This document shows, one piece after another, positions 56,456 through 64,000 of a stretch of 64,000 bases of DNA. The DNA is from Cyclina sinensis (Eukaryota > Mollusca > Bivalvia > Venerida > Veneridae). The position numbers were made by a program, and so were the translations under genes. The stretch's first letter is position 1; each line of letters begins with the position of its first letter. The DNA is taken from contig JAAONU010000008.1 in NCBI GenBank assembly GCA_012932295.1, positions 34,524,949-34,588,948 of the forward strand, given 5' to 3'. A model generated the notes under the pieces. That model was not told where the DNA came from. It worked only from the letters and a program-made list of their open reading frames with translations, and ran no database searches.

Positions 56456-59427
56456 AATGTTTTAGACCTATGATGAGCGTGGCACTTCGCTCAGCTGACG
56501 TAAAAGCAATAGAAATCACATTGTATTCTACAAATTGAGATATTCAAAGCAATATTTTTTCCCCACATTCAAAGATTTTCAAGACGCAAAACTAGTCAGA
56601 TAAGCCAGGTTAAATTTGTATTTGAGCGGATTTAAGCAATTCTTTTCTAGGAAAGCGGATTACACCAACGTGTTTCTTTTTTAAAGGGTAAAAAGATAAG
56701 ACATGAAAGGTAATACAAATTAATCCTATTATAATAGAACTTTTCGATAAAACTAGCTCTAGTTTTTGACCTTTGACTTTTTAAGCGGTTAGTGAATGAG
56801 ACAGATTCTAGTTTCAGAAGAAGAGGACTTAACAATTGTTTTCCCACGAGCCCGCCATTAATGGAGGAAAATTTAAATCAAGCTATCGCAAAAATAGTTG
56901 TTTACGCAATTTCGTATTTATGTTTCACACCCGAGGGGTAACTCCTACAATTAATATACTGAATGAAATATGAAGAATAAACAATAATATGCGTTGGCGA
57001 TGTAAGACAGTTTATAGGCTGCAGTAAGCAAAAAAAAAAAAAAAAAAAAAGACTTATCATAGTACGACTCTTGTAGAATCAGGCACCGAACGTATGTATT
57101 AAATATTTCTAGGCATTTTCCATTTGTACCTAGCATATACATTTCAAAAGCAGGTTTAAATCTTATTCATAAAAGTTTTTCATAACAACATTACAGTTTC
57201 TATAGTGTCAAGGTCATTTCGACAATTAATTGTAAGAACTGAGAACATTTATTTTGCAATCCTCTTACAGTTCCAATAAAACTTCATTTAAGTGTTTGCT
57301 ACAAGTATGTTTGTAATGATTTTCATACAATTATCATAACATTTTAGAACATTTTATGGAAACGGAGGGAGGAAAATATTTTTTTTTATTTTATTCGAAA
57401 CAGAGCTTTTGAACTAATCTGCAGGCAGTCATTGCATCGGTGTGGCTGAAACTCTGAAAACATGCTGCCATTTCGACAGTCGCCAATATATTTTCTTGAG
57501 ATGGAACTGTTGAATTGACATCGCATAAAAAGATATTAAGATCATGTGTAAAGAACAGTTTACTTCACGACTTCCTAAATTAACATTTCGTGTATGACTT
57601 TGTATGACATTTCAAAAGATTCATTATTTATTAACTATACAATATTAGGCGCATTTTCACTACAAATGCAGGGCCAATATGAACTTCTCCAAAACATTAT
57701 TAACACAAAACTCGGCCATAATGAAGAAACTCGGCCTTTATGAAAAACTCGGCTATTATGAGAGTTCGGCCTCAGACTAATATGACTTTCTTCAGCCCAA
57801 TAACTAGGCCATTATGAAAACACTTTATTAACATTATAGCTATAATTGCATTGGCTAAACCAGCAGTAGCAAAAACGAATAATATTTTTAAAAATCGATA
57901 AATGGTACAATCATTCCTATTAAGATGGTTGATATTAGGATAAACTTTTAGCATGTTAAGTTAAAAGGCACGTGCATTTCTTGTCAAATTTCATATACAG
58001 ATGAAGTAAGTAGAAAATTTGATAAAATGAGAGTCATCTTTCCGCCTTTGTCTAATACGCAATAAATAAACGGAAACTATTAGTTGTTGTATTGATAAGA
58101 TATATCATTTTTCTTGTTTGACACTAGTTTTATGCAGGCAGCGCGAAGAAAACAGAGGAGTGCCGTAAAATAATTGAAGATTATAGCATGTATAGTGCAA
58201 TATCCCCGGCATGGACTTTCCGGGGTATGACTTTACAACTGAGATTTGAAATACATATAAGTACAAATGGAAAAATGGCTCAAAATATTTAAAAATCGTC
58301 GTTTTCTTTACATACATTAACTGCCCGAATCCACAACAGTCTTACTTTGATTTGTCTTTTTTTTTTTGCTGAATCAGAATCATTTACTGCAGCCTATAAA
58401 CTGTATGAATGTCATAAGTGTGATAACCCGTCGGAAATTCAATGTATTACTTCGCTAACAACGATAGAACACGTGTGTTTATATTGATATTCAAGACATC
58501 TTTAGTAAAGTTCATGCTTTGTTTTTGTTATGAATAAAATCATCAAGTACATATTTTATAGAGCTATGATGTCATTCGAATAGTGGGCGTGGCCATAGTG
58601 ATGATAAAATAAGGAAGACATCTGACTGGTGTTTATGAGAAAGAAAATGAATGTCATACGACAAATAATTACCAGTGAACATGCAATTTTTCACGTAATA
58701 ATATTTCTTTTCAAAAGCATGAAATAATGTTGTAACGGCTGTTTTAGAGTTATAAAAAATGTTTACTGCAGACATACGTTCATATCTGCTACATGTATAC
58801 ATTGATATCGGTGAGATGTTTGCGTTCCCACACAAATACGCATTCATATCTGCTGTTTTGTTAAGTACATTTTTGCCAAAAGTGGTTGTTCCTGTCACAC
58901 AAGTGTACTTCCTATATACCACAGGTTTGCATTATTATATGTCACAAGCAGACGTTCTAATCTGCCATAAACATGTATATAACTACTGCAAATTTTAGTC
59001 CATATATTTCACTTTTAAAAATATGCTGTTCTGGTCATTTACTTCGAAATTTTGGGTGTCATTAAATCTATGTAAGCCAGTTTTTTTGTGTAATGTAACA
59101 CTTTCATATGAAGTTGTTTCCAAAAAATTAACTAGGAGTCGCAGCAACAAGGTGTTTCATGTTAAAACAATTTATAAAATAATCATAATAGCGACGAATA
59201 TAAATTTACAATTTTCCAAACTGCCAATACATTTTGTGCCTTCAGTTAAAAGATAGGTGTAAAGATAAATTTACATTAGAATTTCAATAGAAACACTTTA
59301 ATTTTCTTCACAAACTATCTCGTGAGTCATGTCATACATGTATTGCTCAATGAAAGATCAAGGTTTATTAATCTGATATCTAGGGACACAAAGTCTCTCA
59401 GTTGCCGTTAGTTTTTTTATCAGAATT

Positions 59428-59705
59428 ATATGCCTTAAAGAAGAAATCCACTCTAAAGGAACTGTTATCAAACACACTTACTCTGTTAAATATTTAGGTG
59501 CAACATTGGACCAGCCCTTGAGTTTTGAGTTTATGGTTACTTCAATTTTACGTAAAGCTAATGCAGGACTGAAACTTTTATATAGGAAGATAATTTTTTA
59601 TCATTTTATATTAAGAAATTTTAAGTCATGTCGCTGATCCAATGTCAATTTGATTATGCCTGCTCGGTATGATATTTTGGACTATCTCAGAAACTTAAAG
59701 AGGCT
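59428..59705 (+). pseudogene. Non-LTR reverse transcriptase fragment (copy 3)
   Basis: Same fragment and same disabling frameshift and stop as at 27263-27540. Confidence 0.78.
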
Positions 59706-60824
59706 GTACTCCAGATTTGACATAAAAATTTTTTTTCATAAATTATATATTTAGATGCCGTGAGATTATAACAACATAATATTTTACTTCAAAACTGATT
59801 ATAAAAGTCAAAATAGAATAAAAAAAATATTTTCGCTCCAGTCTGATTTGAACTCTGGACACTCATGTTAACAAAATATTTCCAACGCTTTTACTGTCAC
59901 CACCATCGCCGCATGTTATATTATTTAAAGTGCAAAGTAAAACAATAGATTGCGAAAACCTGCGGTGCTGCAAAAGTAGGAAATGGGGTCAGAACACAGG
60001 CTTATTTGCTAGTGATAGTTTGCTGTGGCATTTGAACAAAGACTGTCATAAATACTTTTAAGCAGATTTTACAACAATAGAGCAAGTAAGTCCCTTGAAT
60101 CTGATTGTAACATAACATTCAACGTAAAAAGCTGATGATATGATAGCTACTCCTTTTCGAATTCAGTTGAAACTTTTAACACATATTTGTAGTGACAATG
60201 AACAATTACTTGATTGCCAGAAAATTAATCGGACTACACGGTTTGTTTGTTGTTTTTTTTCAATGTTTTAGCGCATATTCTTTTCTTCATTTCACCGGAC
60301 AGCATCAGAAACTGTCTCCTATTCAGATGAGAGATTTTATCTCCAGTTGTGTCTTGAAAATAAAACGATGTATTATCATTGGCACTACTTATTTTCGATC
60401 GGGCTAGCACAACTTAGTATGAATAATTGATATGTCTGTTGTGCATCTTGAATACCTCTGTCGATTCCACCGAGAAGCAGAAATTAACCTAGTTCTTCTA
60501 AAGCCTCTGCTTTATACTCATTGTTGTTCAAATATAAACAAGCTGCTCATATTTGAAAACAGATTCATAATTGCCAATATCTGCCTATCACAGATATTCC
60601 AGAAATCGTTGAGAAACACTGCAAGAGATAAAGACATGACTGTATCATGACTGTGTATGCCATTCTGAATCCCAGAGGTAACAATTTCTTCTTGGCTAAG
60701 TCACCTTAATTCTTCAGAGTTTTAGTTGTTCCATTCCCTAGCAAACAGTAATGAGCAAAACATAAACATCACGATACTTGCATATATAATTATATATACT
60801 TATATATATACTTTGTATTTGGAA

Positions 60825-60913
60825 ATATGCGCGAGCTCTTCCCGCGCTGTAATATAATACTGGACTTTATTAGCGCAATTAATTATCACTCTGCGGGAAG
60901 AACAAGTGCATAT
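60825..60913. repeat. 89 bp inverted repeat (copy 3)
   Basis: Counterpart of 28709-28797. One additional arm mismatch (CTGCGGG for CCGCGGG). Confidence 0.55.
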
Positions 60914-61488
60914 ATCTAAGTGCAAAGCAAATAACAATTTTATTGCATATGCTGGTAATATAAATAAGAACATTTAGAAAATAATGAGTAACTTAAAGTG
61001 TTTTATTTGATCGCAAACAACCACAAGACATTATTGTTTACAAAATATAATACGAAATCACGTGATTTTATGAAAATCACGACTTCTGCGTGGTAAATGT
61101 AGGTAAACAAACCAGATACACCAGAAATTACACACCCTGTAATCCTAGTTTATGGATATTGTAATATGAATCTAAAGCTCAGGAATAAGCGTCGTGGTTG
61201 ATTTTTCCTAGTAGTTTTTTATATTTATTTTTGTCTGAATAGATGAATTACAAACTTCAGTTCTTCTTCCGATCACATCTTGATTCTTCGATTGCAAAGA
61301 ACATATTTACAACCTCATGCCTTTAATTGCTTTGTTCATGTCTTTACTAGTTCAAGGTTACCGTACAACTGTTAAATAAAGTTTTAAGAAATATACACGC
61401 TGTATTATGTAATTAGGAATGTGTCGATGTTTTCACACATTTCCAAATAAGTCAATCGCTGTTAAAATTTTTCTGAATAAAGACATGC

Positions 61489-61702
61489 TGTGGACGTATG
61501 GGCAATGTTTGCCTCTCCTCTCTCAGCACAAAAGCGGGTACTGTGAACGTATGGGCAATGTTTGCCTCTCCTCTCTCAGCACGAAAGCGGGTACTGTGAA
61601 CGTATGGGCAATGTTTGCCTCTCCTCTCTCAGCACGAAAGGGGGTACTGTGAACGTATGGGCAATATTTGCCTCTCCTCTCTCAGCACGAAAGCGGGTAC
61701 TT
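61489..61702 (+). repeat. 53 bp minisatellite (copy 3)
   Basis: Four head-to-tail units with GTGAACGTATGGGCAATGTT, variable at AAAGCGGG / AAAGGGGG. The interruption seen in copy 2 is absent. Confidence 0.9.
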
Positions 61703-61704
61703 GA

Positions 61705-63221
61705 AAATGGGATTGCGCAACTAAATACTTCATTGCGCGAGCAAAAATTTATATTTGTGATATTATCTTACCAGATGTTTTATTCATGTTTCACAATTTT
61801 CCTTTTTGATTATAACTGATTAACAGTCACATACCAATTTTATAGTGGCTGATTTTTGCCATTTCGTTCTGTCGTGTTGGCAGGTTGGCGGGGCAATATC
61901 GTGTTGGCGCGTTTATTTCGTGTGATGTGCAGTTTAATGTCGTATGAGGTAACTTGATCAGAATGTCTATGAAATAATATAATCTCTTGCTTCTGCGCGA
62001 CAAAACAAACACATAAACGAACAAAATTTCATCTAAGCCTCATTCAAATAAAAAAAGGGTTATGATCACAATTTTTTTATCAGAATCATGAACTGTTTGC
62101 AATCTGTTGGAAATTAGATCCCTCTGTTTATTTTCATACAGAAGAATCATGCTTCACACTCATTTTAAACTGTAAACATGCTAAGTTGTTAGAGAATTGA
62201 TTTTGTAAGCACGAAAGTTAAATGGTAATATAAATCTAGCCTTTTAACACAGTGCCTTTTGTCATTCAAGACATCCCTTCCTATAAACCGTTTAGCGAAT
62301 AATAATCTGAGTTGTGAAATCTGTATGTAACAGATTTATAATTTCTTAAATGATTTTCAATATATGTCTTGTACACTATACAAAGAGGAGAATCTCTTCA
62401 AATAAAACAGTTCTTACTACAAGACATAAGAGCATAAAAACAAGCCCATAATATCAAGAGTCACGTATCATTAGAGGTTACCACAATTATAGTTGTTTAC
62501 TAAATGTCTAGTGCTTTACCCCGCAGAGATAATTCACAGAAGCACGTTATTGAATATTTAATTCACAAAAAGATGTAAACAGATTTATATGAAAAGTAAG
62601 ACAGTTATTTTAGTGATAAACGTTGGAATGGGAATAGCAGAAATAATTTGCAGTGTGGATTTCACCTGTTTCGCTCACGAAAGGCCCTGAATCAAAAGTG
62701 TTCTTTTTGGTTAGGGCGGAGGAGAGAGGCTAACACGCCAGAGTTGAAGTGATGTTCATTTTGTGAACATTTCCATTCATTTTGTCTTTACTTTGTTGGT
62801 GAATTTTCTAAAGCCCCATACTCTTTTAACGTGAAGGTAGGTATAAACAAAGATGGCCGAGGACCAAACATTTCAAGTACTAAAGAGGTATACTTATTTT
62901 TACTAAAAGTGACAAATTGTGAAATCAATGCAAGCTTTCTAAACTTAAATTGAAAACAAGTCATATGGCAGTTCATTGGATCAGTTCTGTTATCATTGTC
63001 AAAGAACCTTACTACTACAGAATAAATACAGAATAAATACATGTTTACAGATTTACAGACCCTGTTATTCTCTGTCCGAGTACTGTAGACGTTTTTCGAT
63101 CATTTTGCTAAAAGTCTCTAATTTTCTGTCTCCATAACTTTTAATGAAAGTTATGATAAGACGATGGACGTTCGAGTCATGGTGCAGTTTTACAACGCTT
63201 CAATGTTTTAAATCTTCATTT
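61705..63221. other. Gene-free stretch with a signal-peptide-like remnant (copy 3)
   Basis: Counterpart of 29776-31277. The short frame at 62589 reads MKSKTVILVINVGMGI, then AEIICSV. It is slightly closer to the family signal peptide (KTVILV) than the copy 2 version but has no cysteine-rich continuation. Confidence 0.35.
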
Positions 63222-63599
63222 CATATGTACGTTATGGTTTAGTGGTAAGGATGTATAGCATAATATGAAGGTTATGTTTTTTTTCTTTTCACTATATATT
63301 ATAGAATATTGATGTTCCTTTACAATTATTCAATGTCCTATATTTTCTTGTTAGCTGCAACTGCCATAAAGGAGAATTTCAAAATTCTCGGTCAATAACA
63401 ACGACAATGACAAATATTTTTATTGATATAAGGCCTCCGGCCAATAAAAAATATAATTTTATATCGTTCTTTTCAAGCATAGTAAAATGCACTTTTGATA
63501 TATACAGGCATTCAGGTATTGGTAATTATCCAATATTATATATCTTCAAACATTTAATGTCATTCGTAAATATTTCCATTCAAGACGAAAAACCATATA

Positions 63600-64000
63600 A
63601 TTACATCAAGCATTAAGCAATTGTTTTGCTTTAATTCAAATGCATTATATACAAATTTTGCAAAATCATCGAAAATATTTTCAACCTGGCAACTCATTAA
63701 GATATTGAACTTTCGGTTATTTGGGTTAACGAAGTATTTTTGCGGTAAAAACTGCTTTCTCAAATTGTCATAAACAGCACAAATCATTACAAAATGACTC
63801 TCTAATCCAACCGAAGAACCGCATAATTTACACATACGTTCATCTTGTGATAGATTTCTGTATCTACCTCGTTCAATTTCATGGGAGCAGTTTCTAAGTC
63901 ATGGGAGGAGGTACGTAATTTTGCCATAGAATTTCTAAACTTACGGTTGTAAATGATTGACAGATAAGTCTCATGTTCAAAATCCCGTTTAAACAATCTG
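63600..64000 (-). pseudogene. LINE reverse transcriptase C-terminal fragment (copy 3, cut by window end)
   Basis: The minus strand gives ERMCKLCGSSVGLESHFVMI, then C-A-VYDNLRKQFLP and FAKFVYNAFELK: the C-terminal CCHC-like zinc knuckle of LINE ORF2 proteins. A frameshift separates it from the preceding FEHETYLSIIY / AKLRTSSHDLE part at 63802-63996. It is more complete than copy 2, which has lost two short segments around 34440-34480. Confidence 0.78.

Larger units (their letters stand above)
41339..64000 (+). repeat. Segmental duplication copy 3 (runs off window end)
   Basis: The first 4.9 kb match copy 1 and most of the remainder matches copy 2. The Tc1 remnant and long poly-C tract group it with copy 1 rather than copy 2. 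It is still inside a LINE remnant at the last base, so its true right end is not visible. Confidence 0.9.

Overview
This window is eukaryotic and AT-rich. It is dominated by non-coding DNA, minisatellites and decayed transposons, with few genes. The repeats point to a bivalve mollusc: arrays of about 165 bp units ending in a GGCCATnATGGCC hairpin plus CTCTTGTTT, LINE fragments and Tc1 elements of the kind common in bivalve genomes. I cannot name the species.

The main content is a small family of secreted, cationic, cysteine-rich peptide genes, which I call types A, B and C. They are carried on a large tandem segmental duplication. Copy 1 (1-4920) has type A and the orphan promoter of type C. 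Copy 2 (about 10575-34740 or beyond) has A, pseudo-C and B, then a long gene-free tail. Copy 3 (41339 to the window end) repeats A, pseudo-C, B and the same tail. Order and strand are constant (A > C > B, all +). Each intact gene has one coding exon of 82-83 codons, preceded 3-5 nt upstream of the ATG by a splice acceptor. A short non-coding first exon lies about 350-580 bp upstream, under a promoter block shared by all three types. Type B keeps six cysteines in the mature peptide. Type A has lost exactly the first two. Type C is a pseudogene in every copy. The peptides look like host-defence (antimicrobial) peptides, but I cannot assign them to a named family.

Between copies 1 and 2 (4921-10574) lie a roughly 165 bp tandem-repeat element, an apparently intact Tc1-like DNA transposon (7051-8558) inserted into a 21 bp minisatellite, and a 29 bp minisatellite. 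Between copies 2 and 3 (about 35720-41000) lie the upstream part of a LINE reverse-transcriptase pseudogene, a single ankyrin-repeat gene (37260-37805) and two tandem-repeat fields.

Comparing the copies exposes recent events. A 2762 bp element with terminal inverted repeats is present in copy 2 (31278-34039), and copy 3 has the empty site. One minisatellite locus expanded with a 29 bp unit in copy 2 and a 15 bp unit in copy 3. Another expanded with 26 bp units in copy 1 and 46 bp units in copy 3. Both long copies carry a 2.5 kb foldback structure (20135-22610 and 52108-54585) whose arms are arrays of about 160 bp units. The copies are so similar that an assembly artefact (two haplotypes joined end to end) has to be excluded before the gene copy number is trusted.
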